A stretch of DNA of 64,000 nucleotides from CBDCUI01 sp965223115 (GTDB lineage: Bacteria > Pseudomonadota > Gammaproteobacteria > UBA4575), in assembly GCA_965223115.1 (NCBI GenBank), contig OZ244982.1, positions 62,001-126,000 on the forward strand, written 5' to 3'. Position numbers and translations under genes: made by a program. Position 1 is the first letter of the stretch. Each line of letters begins with the position of its first letter. Under the pieces are notes generated by a model. It did no database searches and was not told the DNA's origin. It was given only the letters and a program-made list of their open reading frames with translations. Below, piece by piece: positions 50,920 through 60,518 of the stretch.

Positions 50920-52785
50920 TTGGCATCACGCGACTTTTTAAAAAATCCAAAGCTTGAAATACGCTATTTCAAAGTGCGTGTTTATTTTGCTGCGTTGTTA
51001 GTCCTGCTGTGTATGAGCATGCTTGGATTACGATTATTTTACTTGCAAATAGTTAGTAATGAGCATTACACAACTTTATCCAGAGAAAATAGAGTTCGTA
51101 TTATACCCACGCCTCCCACACGTGGATTAATCTATGATAGAAATATGGTGTTATTAGCGAACAACAAACCAAGCTATCAAATTGAAATTACTCCTGTACA
51201 AGTTGACGATATAAAAAAAGTAGTTTCAGAAATTAGTCAATATATTACATTGGAAGAGCATCATCTTAAAAAGTTTTATGATGATGTTAAACGCAAGCAA
51301 TCATTCGAACCGATTCCACTAAAAATAAATTTAAGTGAAGAAGAGGTTGCACGATTTTCAGTAAATCGTCATCGCTTTCCTGGCGTTGATGTAACTGCGC
51401 GCGTGAACCGATATTATCCATTATCAGGAGTTAGTTCTCATGTATTAGGTTATGTAGGGCGTATCAACGTTGAAGAAGAAAAAAAATTAGATAAGCAAAA
51501 TTATAGTGGCACATCGCACATTGGCAAATTAGGTGTAGAAAAATATTATGAGGAAATACTACATGGTGATGTAGGCTATCAACAAGTTGAGATCAATGCA
51601 CAAGGACGTAAATTACGCGTCCTTAAAACAGTGCCCTCTATACCAGGGGATGATTTGATATTAAGCATAGATGCACGCTTACAAAAAATTGCACAGGACA
51701 GTCTAGGTGATCGCAATGGTTCGGTAGTAGCGATGGACCCTGTTACAGGGGAGGTGTTAGTTTTTGTTAGTACGCCCACATTTGACCCTAACCTTTTTGT
51801 TAATGGTATCAGCACTAAGCAGTACTCATTATTACGTGACAATCCAAAAAGACCTTTATTTAATCGTGCTCTAACGGGTCAATATCCGCCTGGTTCAACA
51901 ATCAAACCTATGCTGGCATTAGCGGGGTTGCATTATGGTGTGACGTGGGCAGACAAGACCATGTATGCAGGACCTTATTACCAGTTGCCAGGTCATAAGC
52001 GTAAATATAGAGATTGGAAAAAAGGAGGTCATGGCAAGGTCAACATGTTTAAGGCCATTGCGCAATCATGTGACGTTTATTTTTACACATTAGCAAATGA
52101 TCTCGGTATTGACCGCATGCACGATTTTCTTACTAAGTTTGATTTAGGTGAAAGAACAGGTTTAGACACTTGGGGAGAGGCAAAAGGACTTATGCCCTCA
52201 CGAGAGTGGAAACGTAATGCTTACGGGCAGCCATGGTATCCAGGTGAAACAGTTATCACAGGTATCGGTCAAGGATATATGTTAACAACGCCCTTGCAAC
52301 TTGCTGTCGCTACAAGCACATTAGCTATGCGTGGAGAAGGCATACAACCAAGATTTTTGCGTGCCACACGTAAACAAGGTGATTTAGAAGAGATGGCGCA
52401 TGCCATTGCAATACCTTATATAGAAGTATCAAATGAATTTTATTGGGATCAAATTATTTCGGCAATGATAGATGTTGCTCATAAGCCAAATGGGACTGCG
52501 TATAGAATTGGTAAAGATGCAAAATATAAAATTGCTGGTAAAACGGGAACTGCTCAAGTTTTTGGTCTGGCAGAAGATGAAGAGTATGAAGAAGAAAACA
52601 TTGAAGAAAAGCTACGTGATCATGGTTTATTTGTAGCCTTTGCACCCGCAGATGATCCTAAAATTGCCATTGCGGTTATTGTAGAAAATGGTGGCAGTGG
52701 AAGTAGTTCTGCTGCACCTGTTGCTAAAATTGTGATGGATAATTATCTATTAAGCAAAGAAGAGCTATTGGCGGTCAATAAGTAA
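50920..52785 (+). CDS. mrdA: Penicillin-binding protein 2 (PBP2), elongation transpeptidase
   Basis: 621 residues. It has an N-terminal membrane anchor (about 20-42), a pedestal with TPPTRGLIYDRN, and a transpeptidase domain. The active-site serine is S326 in PPGSTIKPML, the second motif Ser lies in AIAQSCDVYFY, and the KTGTAQV motif is near 540. It cross-links lateral wall peptidoglycan with RodA in the elongasome. Start TTG 50920 gives the expected N terminus. rodA begins 6 bp later. E. coli PBP2 has its serine at residue 330, so the layout is nearly identical. Confidence 0.96.
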   Translation: MASRDFLKNPKLEIRYFKVRVYFAALLVLLCMSMLGLRLFYLQIVSNEHYTTLSRENRVRIIPTPPTRGLIYDRNMVLLANNKPSYQIEITPVQVDDIKKVVSEISQYITLEEHHLKKFYDDVKRKQSFEPIPLKINLSEEEVARFSVNRHRFPGVDVTARVNRYYPLSGVSSHVLGYVGRINVEEEKKLDKQNYSGTSHIGKLGVEKYYEEILHGDVGYQQVEINAQGRKLRVLKTVPSIPGDDLILSIDARLQKIAQDSLGDRNGSVVAMDPVTGEVLVFVSTPTFDPNLFVNGISTKQYSLLRDNPKRPLFNRALTGQYPPGSTIKPMLALAGLHYGVTWADKTMYAGPYYQLPGHKRKYRDWKKGGHGKVNMFKAIAQSCDVYFYTLANDLGIDRMHDFLTKFDLGERTGLDTWGEAKGLMPSREWKRNAYGQPWYPGETVITGIGQGYMLTTPLQLAVATSTLAMRGEGIQPRFLRATRKQGDLEEMAHAIAIPYIEVSNEFYWDQIISAMIDVAHKPNGTAYRIGKDAKYKIAGKTGTAQVFGLAEDEEYEEENIEEKLRDHGLFVAFAPADDPKIAIAVIVENGGSGSSSAAPVAKIVMDNYLLSKEELLAVNK

Positions 52786-52791
52786 TAGGCC

Positions 52792-53889
52792 ATGTCAACA
52801 TTAATTAAAAACGAAAAGCATTTGTTAAATATAGATCCAGCATTAATGGCTGCGTTAATCTTATTATGTGGTATGGGGATTGCTGTACTTTATAGTGCAA
52901 CCAGTGGAGAAATGGCGGCCATTACAAGGCAGTCAGTACGTTTTGGCTTAGGAATGGTGGCGTTGATTTTTTTAGCGCAAATCCCAATTAAACAGTTATC
53001 TAACTGGTCACCATGGCTGTTTCTAGCGGGTTTGGTGTTATTGTTAATAGTAATGGCGATTGGTTATAGTGGCAAAGGTGCACAGCGTTGGTTGGATCTA
53101 GGTTTTGTTCGATTTCAGCCATCGGAAGTGATGAAAATATTTTTGCCAATGATGATTGCTTGGTATTTTCGTGATAAGCATATGCCACCCACATTAATAC
53201 AAATTTTTATTGCATTAATGTTAATTGCCATTCCTGTAGGTCTTGTAATTCGTCAACCAGATCTAGGCACCGCAATTTTAATCATGCTGTCTGGTGTTTT
53301 TGTTATCTTTTTAGCTGGGATTACTTGGCGTCTGTTGGCAATATTTAGTGGGCTGGCAATGGCATGCATGCCATTATTTTGGTTTTATCTTCACGATTAT
53401 CAAAGACAACGAATTTTAACTTTGTTAAATCCGGAAAGTGATCCATTGGGAACTGGCTACCATATTATCCAGTCTAAAATTGCTATAGGATCGGGAGGTG
53501 CATATGGTAAAGGCTGGTTGAATGGAACGCAGTCACAACTTGATTTTATTCCGGAAAGAACGACAGACTTTATATTTGCTGTTTATAGTGAAGAGTTTGG
53601 TTTTCTAGGCGTAGCTTTTTTGCTGTTTTTATATGGATTTATTGTCATGCGTGGGTTGGCAATTGCTGTAAGCGCAAAAGACACATATTCTAGATTGTTA
53701 GCTGGAAGCTTAAGCTTATCATTTTTTTCATATTTTGTTGTTAATATAGGCATGGTGAGTGGTCTGCTCCCGGTTGTAGGCGTGCCACTACCTTTAATTA
53801 GCTATGGAGGAACCTCTGCAGTTACGATCATGGCTGCATTTGGAATCTTGATGTCTATTTATTCTCATCGATCATTATTGTCACCTTAA
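52792..53889 (+). CDS. rodA: RodA, SEDS-family peptidoglycan glycosyltransferase
   Basis: 365 residues with about ten membrane helices. It polymerises lipid II into glycan strands for cell elongation together with PBP2. SEDS hallmarks are RWLDLGFVRFQPSEVMKI, the catalytic Asp in IRQPDLGTAIL and the C-terminal GLLPVVGVPLPLISYGGTSA. It is encoded between mrdA and mltB with gaps of 6 and 4 bp. Confidence 0.97.
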   Translation: MSTLIKNEKHLLNIDPALMAALILLCGMGIAVLYSATSGEMAAITRQSVRFGLGMVALIFLAQIPIKQLSNWSPWLFLAGLVLLLIVMAIGYSGKGAQRWLDLGFVRFQPSEVMKIFLPMMIAWYFRDKHMPPTLIQIFIALMLIAIPVGLVIRQPDLGTAILIMLSGVFVIFLAGITWRLLAIFSGLAMACMPLFWFYLHDYQRQRILTLLNPESDPLGTGYHIIQSKIAIGSGGAYGKGWLNGTQSQLDFIPERTTDFIFAVYSEEFGFLGVAFLLFLYGFIVMRGLAIAVSAKDTYSRLLAGSLSLSFFSYFVVNIGMVSGLLPVVGVPLPLISYGGTSAVTIMAAFGILMSIYSHRSLLSP

Positions 53890-53893
53890 AAAT

Positions 53894-54889
53894 ATGTATA
53901 GAGTTTTGTTTTTTATATTGTTTTTTGTTTTTAGTTCAAGTGTTAGTGCTGAATCTAATTATCTTGAGCGCAGCGAAGTGAATAATTTTATTAATGAGTT
54001 TTCAAGACAACACCAATACCCTAAGTCATCTTTGATAAGCTTGTTTGCGGGAGTTAAAACACAGACACAAGTATTAGAAGCCATCCAACGTCCCGCAGAG
54101 AAGAAAAAAAATTGGAAACAGTATCGCAATATATTTATTACAGCTAAACGTATACAAGAAGGCCTACAATTTTGGTCTGACAACGCACAAATACTTGCAG
54201 CAGCAGAACGCAAATTTGGAGTACCACCAGAAATAATAGTAGCTATCATTGGTGTAGAAACTTTTTATGGAAAATATGAAGGTAAGTATCCAGTTTTAGA
54301 TTCGTTAGTGACACTTGGTTTTGATTACCCTCCACGGCAGAAATTTTTTCGCGCTGAATTAGAGCATTTTTTATTATTGGCAAAAGAGGAGGGTTTAGAT
54401 CCCTTTACAATCAAAGGGTCCTATGCTGGTGCGATGGGTAAAAGTCAATTTATTTCGAGTAGTTATAGACGGTATGCGATTGATTTTGATGAAAATGGTA
54501 CACGTGATCTTTGGAATAGTAACCAGGATGTCATCGGTAGTGTAGCAAATTACTTCAAGCGCCATGGGTGGCGTATTGATGAACCAGTTACGTTGCCTGT
54601 GAAAGTCCGAGGTAACCGTCACGTGTCATTGATAGAGAAAGGTGTTAAACCAACGACTCCTATTTCAGAACTGCCTAAGTATGATGTAGAAATAGATACA
54701 AATTCGTTCAGTAAAGAAAAAGTTGCATTGCTAGAATTAAAAAATGACAATTCAAATGAATATTGGGCTGGCTTTAATAATTTTTATGTGATTACGCGCT
54801 ACAATCATAGCCATATGTATGCAATGGCTGTTTACCAGTTAAGTCAAAAGATTAAACAACAGATTAAAGATTACGTTGCTCAAAATTAA
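53894..54889 (+). CDS. mltB: Membrane-bound lytic murein transglycosylase B
   Basis: 331 residues with a signal peptide (to about 19) but no obvious lipobox. The catalytic glutamate is E122 in AIIGVETFYGKYEG, and further family segments are YAGAMGKSQFISSSYRRYA and DLWNSNQDVIGSVANYFKRH. It cleaves the glycan strand to 1,6-anhydro-MurNAc products. Its place in the elongasome cluster is standard. Confidence 0.95.
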   Translation: MYRVLFFILFFVFSSSVSAESNYLERSEVNNFINEFSRQHQYPKSSLISLFAGVKTQTQVLEAIQRPAEKKKNWKQYRNIFITAKRIQEGLQFWSDNAQILAAAERKFGVPPEIIVAIIGVETFYGKYEGKYPVLDSLVTLGFDYPPRQKFFRAELEHFLLLAKEEGLDPFTIKGSYAGAMGKSQFISSSYRRYAIDFDENGTRDLWNSNQDVIGSVANYFKRHGWRIDEPVTLPVKVRGNRHVSLIEKGVKPTTPISELPKYDVEIDTNSFSKEKVALLELKNDNSNEYWAGFNNFYVITRYNHSHMYAMAVYQLSQKIKQQIKDYVAQN

Positions 54890-54890
54890 C

Positions 54891-55787
54891 GTGCTTAAAA
54901 TCTTCCCTAAATTATTTATTTGGGCATTTGCCATGCTGTTGATTGGTCAGGGTGGTTGTTCTTTGCATAAACCTTCTGTAGACGCACCTCCTGATGCCAA
55001 ACATATTCCTAGTGAATTGCCATCTGACCCTGTGCCGCGGGTTGAGCCACGCAGCCGATATGGTAATCCTAGCTCTTACGTTGTGTTTGGCAAGCGTTAT
55101 CATACGCTTTCTAGTAGCCACGGTTTTTCAGAACGTGGTATAGCTTCGTGGTATGGTAAAAAATTTCATGGTCGCCGCACTTCAAGTGGTGAAGTGTATG
55201 ATATGTATGCAATGACGGCAGCACACACACGTCTGCCGTTACCAACTTACGTACAAGTCACTAATCTTAAAAATGGTAGACAAGTTATCGTACGAGTTAA
55301 TGATCGAGGTCCATTCCATCAAAATCGGGTTATTGATCTATCATATTCTGCTGCTAGAAAGTTAGGAATAATTAAAGAAGGTACAGGGTTAGTGGAGGTC
55401 AAGGCTTTAAATCCTGTGAACTATCAGCTTGCAAAAAAACCTAAGCACAATGAAATAGAAAATGTTGTATACAAAAACAATGAAATTGAAGAACATCAAG
55501 ATGAATTCATTGATGTTAGTAAAATAGATTTACAGGAAACGGTTGTTACAGGGCCTAAGGTATTTGTTCAAGTAGGGGCTTTTGGTAGCCGTGCCAATGC
55601 AGATTTGCTTGTCAACCAATTGAGTAATTTAAACTTAGGTTCAGTAACTATTTCTTCAATCATAAAAGGTGATCATGAATTGCATCGGGTGCGAATAGGG
55701 CCACTTGCTACAGTTGAACTGGCTGATGACACTATAGCTAAACTTAGTAGTATGGGAATGAAAGAACATCGAGTTGTTATTGAGTAA
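54891..55787 (+). CDS. rlpA: RlpA, septal-ring lytic transglycosylase / rare lipoprotein A
   Basis: About 298 residues. The lipobox is in IGQGGC near residue 23, so it is a lipoprotein. The double-psi beta-barrel (about 85-170) has IASWYGKKFHGRRTSSGEVY, TAAHTRLPLPTYVQVTNL and VRVNDRGPFHQNRVIDLS, which include the catalytic Glu and Asp. A C-terminal SPOR domain (FVQVGAFGSRANADLLVNQL) binds denuded septal glycan. Start GTG 54891 directly follows the mltB stop; an in-frame TTG at 54876 would overlap mltB. Confidence 0.94.
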   Translation: MLKIFPKLFIWAFAMLLIGQGGCSLHKPSVDAPPDAKHIPSELPSDPVPRVEPRSRYGNPSSYVVFGKRYHTLSSSHGFSERGIASWYGKKFHGRRTSSGEVYDMYAMTAAHTRLPLPTYVQVTNLKNGRQVIVRVNDRGPFHQNRVIDLSYSAARKLGIIKEGTGLVEVKALNPVNYQLAKKPKHNEIENVVYKNNEIEEHQDEFIDVSKIDLQETVVTGPKVFVQVGAFGSRANADLLVNQLSNLNLGSVTISSIIKGDHELHRVRIGPLATVELADDTIAKLSSMGMKEHRVVIE

Positions 55788-55800
55788 GCAATATATTTGA

Positions 55801-55829
55801 AAAGGTTAAAAAAGGTTAAAAAAGGTTAA
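55801..55829 (+). repeat. Three tandem 10-bp repeats upstream of dacA
   Basis: AAAGGTTAAA occurs three times in a row (the third ends AAT) between the rlpA stop and the dacA ATG. The AGG inside the last copy may serve as the Shine-Dalgarno, so copy changes would move or multiply the ribosome binding site. Confidence 0.85.
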
Positions 55830-55835
55830 TTGCGG

Positions 55836-56975
55836 ATGAAGTTTAAAAAAATATTTTTTCTATGTGTATTAATATTTGTTTGTAGTGATTCAAATGGGGA
55901 GTCATTACCGATACCTGCTCCGCCTAAGTTTGATACCTCGAGCTATGTGTTGATGGATTTTGGTAGTGGAGAAATATTAGCTGATTACAATCCTAATGAG
56001 CGTGTTGATCCAGCAAGTCTGACTAAAATCATGACTGGGTATGTTGTATATAAAGCATTAGCTGCGAATGATATTAGCTTGCAAGACCAAGTCCTTATCA
56101 GCGAAAAAGCTTGGCGTAGTATCGGGTCAAGGATGTTTGTGGAAGTTGGTAATAGAATTTTATTAGAAGATTTATTATTAGGATTGATTATTCAATCTGG
56201 TAATGATGCAAGCGTAGCTTTGGCAGAACATGTTGCAGGAACTGAAGAAGCTTTTGCAGATGTGATGAATGCACAAGCGCAACGTTTAGGAATGAATGAT
56301 ACACATTTTGTAAATGCAACAGGATTGCCAGATATAGAGCATTACACCACAGCAAAAGATATAGCGGTGCTATCGCGTGCTTTAATAAAGGAATTTCCAG
56401 AAGAGTATAAGCGTTATTCGCAAAAAGAATTTACTTTTAATGGGATCAAGCAATATAACCGGAATAAATTGTTATGGCGTGATGGTAGCGTAGATGGCTT
56501 GAAAACAGGGCATACTGAGGCAGCTGGTTATTGTCTTACAGCTTCAGCTGTACGTAACGATATGCGCTTAATATCAGTAGTGATGGGCACAAGTAGTGAT
56601 AAATCACGTACTGTCAATAGCCAAGCCTTGCTTAATTATGGGTTTAGATATTATGAATCACATGGTCTTTATAAAGCTGGAGAAGTTTTACTCGAACAAC
56701 GCATGTGGAATGGAGAATCTAAATCGATTTCTCTTGGTTTGGATGAAGATTTAAATATAGCAATCCCCCGTGGTCAATACGATTCTTTAAAGGCCTCGAT
56801 GCAAATAACAAACGATATCGTTGCACCTGTTGAACAAGGAGATCATATAGGCAAGGTTAAAGTAACACTTCGGGGCGAAGATTATCTTGAGAGACCATTA
56901 GTGGCCTTACAGGCCAATCCAGAAGGCAGTTTTTGGCGCCGCACTGTTGATTTCTTTTTACAGCTATTTTATTAA
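55836..56975 (+). CDS. dacA: D-alanyl-D-alanine carboxypeptidase DacA (PBP5/6)
   Basis: About 379 residues with a signal peptide. The penicillin-binding motifs are S-x2-K in DPASLTKIMTG, SGN in IQSGNDASVAL and KTG in DGLKTGHTEAAGY. It trims the terminal D-Ala from peptidoglycan stems. A C-terminal beta domain is followed by an amphipathic end (WRRTVDFFLQLFY) that tethers it to the inner membrane. ATG 55836 is chosen over TTG 55830. Confidence 0.96.
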   Translation: MKFKKIFFLCVLIFVCSDSNGESLPIPAPPKFDTSSYVLMDFGSGEILADYNPNERVDPASLTKIMTGYVVYKALAANDISLQDQVLISEKAWRSIGSRMFVEVGNRILLEDLLLGLIIQSGNDASVALAEHVAGTEEAFADVMNAQAQRLGMNDTHFVNATGLPDIEHYTTAKDIAVLSRALIKEFPEEYKRYSQKEFTFNGIKQYNRNKLLWRDGSVDGLKTGHTEAAGYCLTASAVRNDMRLISVVMGTSSDKSRTVNSQALLNYGFRYYESHGLYKAGEVLLEQRMWNGESKSISLGLDEDLNIAIPRGQYDSLKASMQITNDIVAPVEQGDHIGKVKVTLRGEDYLERPLVALQANPEGSFWRRTVDFFLQLFY

Positions 56976-56988
56976 GTAAAGGTTCTTC

Positions 56989-57837
56989 GTGACACAAGTT
57001 CAAGCATTTCTTAATGGAGACTACATGCCTCTGGAAGCATGTATGGTTTCACCTTTAGATCGTGGTTTTATATTTGGTGATGGCGTTTATGAATTGTTGC
57101 CAGTGTATCAAAATAGCCCTTTTTATTTGCAACAGCACTTGTCTCGATTAGTAAGGAGTATAAAAGAAATTCGTATTGAAGACCCTTATACTCAATCTGA
57201 ATGGGAAAACATTATTGCAACATTAATACAAAAATCTACTGTAGAAAACCTAGCAATTTATATTCAAGTTACCAGAGGCGTGGCTGCACGTGACCATATT
57301 TTTCCGCAGCATGTACAACCGACAGTATTTGCTATGGCAAATCCGTTAGTTGCTGTGTTGCAAGAGCAATTACAAAATGGTGTCTCATTAATTACATCGG
57401 ATGACATACGTTGGCAAAGATGTGATATTAAAGTTATCAGCTTATTGGCAAATATACTATCTAAACAGGATGCATATCAGTCATCGGCTAGTGAAGCAAT
57501 TATGGTGCGTGATGGATATGCTCTTGAAGGTGCAGCGAGTAACTTATTTGTAGTCCAAGATGGAGAAGTGTTTACTCACCCTAAAGACAACCTAATTCTT
57601 CCAGGTATAACGCGTGATTTTGTGTTGGAATTGATAACTGATTTGGGTATCAAGTATACAGAACAACAAATACCCAAAGAGTGGTTATACTCTGCAGATG
57701 AAGTCTGGATTACCAGTTCAACTAAAGAAGTACTTGCAGCGACAAAAATAGATGGGAAGATTATTGGTAATGGCATGCCTGGAGAAATTTGGGATAAGGT
57801 CTATACCTTATATCAAAAACGTAAAATCTCATTCTAG
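56989..57837 (+). CDS. dat: D-amino-acid aminotransferase (D-alanine transaminase)
   Basis: 282 residues of fold-type IV PLP aminotransferases. Features are LDRGFIFGDGVYELLPVYQ, the PLP lysine in CDIKVISLLANIL, EAIMVRDGYALEGAASNLFV, and the phosphate-site PGITRDFVLEL. It interconverts D-Ala and D-Glu via 2-oxoglutarate, giving an extra source of D-amino acids for the wall. 4-amino-4-deoxychorismate lyase or branched-chain aminotransferase are related alternatives, but the place behind dacA favours Dat. Start GTG 56989. Confidence 0.88.
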   Translation: MTQVQAFLNGDYMPLEACMVSPLDRGFIFGDGVYELLPVYQNSPFYLQQHLSRLVRSIKEIRIEDPYTQSEWENIIATLIQKSTVENLAIYIQVTRGVAARDHIFPQHVQPTVFAMANPLVAVLQEQLQNGVSLITSDDIRWQRCDIKVISLLANILSKQDAYQSSASEAIMVRDGYALEGAASNLFVVQDGEVFTHPKDNLILPGITRDFVLELITDLGIKYTEQQIPKEWLYSADEVWITSSTKEVLAATKIDGKIIGNGMPGEIWDKVYTLYQKRKISF

Positions 57838-57866
57838 AAAAAGTAATCTCATTCAATATTTGTATA

Positions 57867-58130
57867 ATGCAAGATGATTCTTTACTTACTTTTCCTTGTG
57901 AATTCCCAATTAAAATTATGGGGAAAAACCACCATGGTTTTCACCAAGCAGTTGTTGAAATTTTAAAAAAACACTTAGAAGATTTTGAAGATACCGTTAT
58001 TAGAGAAGTTGAAAGCAAGCAAAAAAATTACTGTAGTTTAACCGTGCATGTTAATGCTATGAGTCAAGAGCACCTTGATGGCATCTATATAGATTTGACA
58101 GCTTGTGATTGGGTGATTATGGCGCTTTGA
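57867..58130 (+). CDS. ybeD: YbeD/DUF493-family protein
   Basis: 87 residues with a ferredoxin-like ACT-type fold: LTFPCEFPIKIMGKNHHGFH at the start, then NYCSLTVHVNAMSQEHLDGI and the end DWVIMAL. It lies between the dacA/dat genes and lipB exactly as in E. coli and Pseudomonas. An allosteric or lipoate-related role is often proposed for the family but not established. Confidence 0.93.
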   Translation: MQDDSLLTFPCEFPIKIMGKNHHGFHQAVVEILKKHLEDFEDTVIREVESKQKNYCSLTVHVNAMSQEHLDGIYIDLTACDWVIMAL

Positions 58131-58139
58131 TATTCACTA

Positions 58140-58778
58140 ATGCCTAAATTATTGATACGTGATTTGCGTACGCAAGAGTATTCTCAAGTTTATGAGAAGA
58201 TGCGTAAGTTTACTGACGAGCGTAGTGCAACAACTGCAGATGAATTTTGGTGTGTTCAGCATCCCGCTGTGTTCACGCTAGGTGCAAATGCAGATAAAAA
58301 ACATATTTTAGTAAATTCCGTTATACCAGTAGTACAGTCAGATCGTGGTGGGCAAATAACCTACCATGGACCTGGGCAACTTGTCATATATTTATTGGTA
58401 GATTTGCGGCGTAAATCTTTAGGTGTAAGAAAATTTGTTCAGCATATTGAACAAGCTGTTGTTGATTTATTGAATAGCTATGATATTAAGTCAGAAGCTA
58501 GGGCCGATGCACATGGGGTATATGTCAATGGGGAAAAAATAGCATCACTTGGATTGAGAGTGCGTGGTGGTTGCAGTTATCATGGTGTGGCATTAAATGT
58601 AAACCTAGATGTAACACCATTTTCTTACATCAATCCATGTGGTTTTCAAGGGTTAAAGGTCACGCAGTTGAAAGATCTTGGAGTAGAATCTAATTGTGAA
58701 AAAATACAAAATGAATTAGTCATGTACTTAAGTACCAAGCTTGATTACAAACCACACGAAATTGAAATAATTGGTTAG
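58140..58778 (+). CDS. lipB: Octanoyl-[ACP]:protein octanoyltransferase LipB
   Basis: 212 residues. It moves the octanoyl group from ACP to lipoyl domains, the first step of lipoate synthesis. Motifs are DRGGQITYHGPGQLVIYLL, the catalytic Lys in NGEKIASLGLRV and the catalytic Cys in NPCGFQGLKVTQL. It is 9 bp behind ybeD and directly before lipA. Confidence 0.96.
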   Translation: MPKLLIRDLRTQEYSQVYEKMRKFTDERSATTADEFWCVQHPAVFTLGANADKKHILVNSVIPVVQSDRGGQITYHGPGQLVIYLLVDLRRKSLGVRKFVQHIEQAVVDLLNSYDIKSEARADAHGVYVNGEKIASLGLRVRGGCSYHGVALNVNLDVTPFSYINPCGFQGLKVTQLKDLGVESNCEKIQNELVMYLSTKLDYKPHEIEIIG

Positions 58779-58779
58779 T

Positions 58780-59739
58780 ATGTCAGTAAACAAAACACAC
58801 CAAGCAAAGCTAGGCATAAAGCGTAGAGGGAGTGATAAAGTCACGAAAATTCCAGTGACTGTAGAACGATCAGCTACTCGAGTTAAAAAACCAAGCTGGA
58901 TTCGTGTTAAGGCACCACTTACCTCAGAGGTAAAAAAACTAAAGAAATTATTACGTGAGCAGAAACTACATACTGTCTGTGAAGAGGCTTCTTGTCCAAA
59001 TTTAACCGAATGTTTTGGTAATGGTACTGCGACATTTATGATTATGGGTGATGTTTGTACAAGACGGTGTTCGTTCTGTGATATTGCACATGGCCGGCCA
59101 CTGCCTTTGGATGAGCACGAGCCGCAACATTTAGCAGATACTATAAAAGCTTTGGGCCTGAGCTATGTTGTGATTACTTCTGTCGATCGTGATGACTTGC
59201 GCGATGGAGGTGCTGAGCATTTTATTAAATGTATACAACAAGTACGTGATCAATGCATAGGAATAAAGATTGAAATTCTTGTGCCGGATTTTCGTGGGAG
59301 ATTGGACTATGCATTAGAAATAATTTCTAAGGGTCCAGCTGATGTGTTTAATCACAATCTTGAAACTGTACCGCGTTTATATTCTTATGTGCGACCTGGG
59401 GCAGATTACCAACATTCACTCGATTTATTACGCAAGCATAAAACTCAGCTACCACATGTGCCGACTAAGTCTGGTTTAATGCTTGGATTGGGTGAACAGA
59501 TAGATGAAGTGCTGAGTGTTATGCAAGATTTGCGTGCACACGATGTGAATATGCTTACATTAGGACAATATTTACAACCTAGCATTCATCATTTTCCAGT
59601 AGAACGTTATCTTTCTCCTAAAGAATTTGATGAGTTATACATTGCTGGCAAAGATATGGGTTTCGATCATGTTGCCAGTGGTCCTTTGGTACGTTCATCT
59701 TATCATGCTGACCTGCAAGCTAATCGTGCAATGAGTTAA
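58780..59739 (+). CDS. lipA: Lipoyl synthase LipA
   Basis: About 319 residues. A radical-SAM enzyme that inserts two sulfurs into octanoyl groups. The auxiliary [4Fe-4S] cluster motif is C-x4-C-x5-C in VCEEASCPNLTECF, the radical-SAM motif C-x3-C-x2-C is in CTRRCSFCDIAHG, and the C-terminal serine that ligates the auxiliary cluster lies in LVRSSYHAD. ATG 58780 begins one base after the lipB stop; the in-frame TTG 58771 is less likely. Together with GcvH at 29.8 kb it implies active lipoylated enzymes. Confidence 0.97.
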   Translation: MSVNKTHQAKLGIKRRGSDKVTKIPVTVERSATRVKKPSWIRVKAPLTSEVKKLKKLLREQKLHTVCEEASCPNLTECFGNGTATFMIMGDVCTRRCSFCDIAHGRPLPLDEHEPQHLADTIKALGLSYVVITSVDRDDLRDGGAEHFIKCIQQVRDQCIGIKIEILVPDFRGRLDYALEIISKGPADVFNHNLETVPRLYSYVRPGADYQHSLDLLRKHKTQLPHVPTKSGLMLGLGEQIDEVLSVMQDLRAHDVNMLTLGQYLQPSIHHFPVERYLSPKEFDELYIAGKDMGFDHVASGPLVRSSYHADLQANRAMS

Positions 59740-59749
59740 TCTTTATTTA

Positions 59750-60511
59750 ATGAATGCTGAAACAACAAGAATGATTGCAGACTTATTGTTGCCTCCTGCA
59801 GGACCATTGTTATTGATTGCGCTAGGTTTATTGATTTGGCTGCTTCGAATGCGAAAGTTAGCTGCATTTGCAATTTTTGTTGGTACGTTAGCGCTGTATG
59901 CATTCAGTACTCCATATATATCTCGGATGCTACTAGATCCACTCCAATACAAGTACGAAGTTTTGAAAGATATTCCTAGTACTATGCAAGCCATAGTCGT
60001 TCTTTCTAATGGCAGGCTACCTGTCGCACGAGAATACAGTAGCTTAGATACAGTTAATGCAGGTACCTGGCAGCGACTCCGTTATACTGCTAAGTTGGCA
60101 AAAGAGACTGGTTTGCCGATAGTCGTAGCCGGTGGATTAAGTCATGGAAAGCAGCAATCAGAAGCTGAATTAATGCAGCATGCCCTTGAAGTAGATTTAG
60201 ATAGCAAAGTTACCTGGGTGGAAGGAAAGAGTTCCAATACATTAGAAAATGCAAAATTTGTTAAACTCATTTTGGAAGAAAATTCTATTACTGAATTTTT
60301 ATTGGTTACACATGCTTATCATATGCCAAGAGCTATGTGGTGTTTCCAGAACGAAGGCTTAAGTCCAACTCCAGCACCTACCGTTTTTTATAAACGCGAT
60401 ACAAAAAATGTAAGAGAAAAAGAATACCTGCCTAAGGCACACGCATTATTAAAAACACGAGTTGCTTTGCATGAGTATTTTGGTAAATTTTGGTATAAGT
60501 ATTTCGAATAA
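59750..60511 (+). CDS. YdcF/ElyC/SanA-family (DUF218) membrane protein
   Basis: 253 residues with two N-terminal membrane helices (about 12-30 and 35-54) and a DUF218 domain. It shows AIVVLSNGRLPVARE, VVAGGLSHGKQQSEAELMQH, EGKSSNTLENAKF and FLLVTHAYHMPRAMWCFQ. ElyC in E. coli affects peptidoglycan and lipid-carrier use at low temperature. That fits the preceding cell-wall cluster, but function here is unproven. It lies 10 bp behind lipA and converges on murU. Confidence 0.88.
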   Translation: MNAETTRMIADLLLPPAGPLLLIALGLLIWLLRMRKLAAFAIFVGTLALYAFSTPYISRMLLDPLQYKYEVLKDIPSTMQAIVVLSNGRLPVAREYSSLDTVNAGTWQRLRYTAKLAKETGLPIVVAGGLSHGKQQSEAELMQHALEVDLDSKVTWVEGKSSNTLENAKFVKLILEENSITEFLLVTHAYHMPRAMWCFQNEGLSPTPAPTVFYKRDTKNVREKEYLPKAHALLKTRVALHEYFGKFWYKYFE

Positions 60512-60518
60512 TTTTTGG

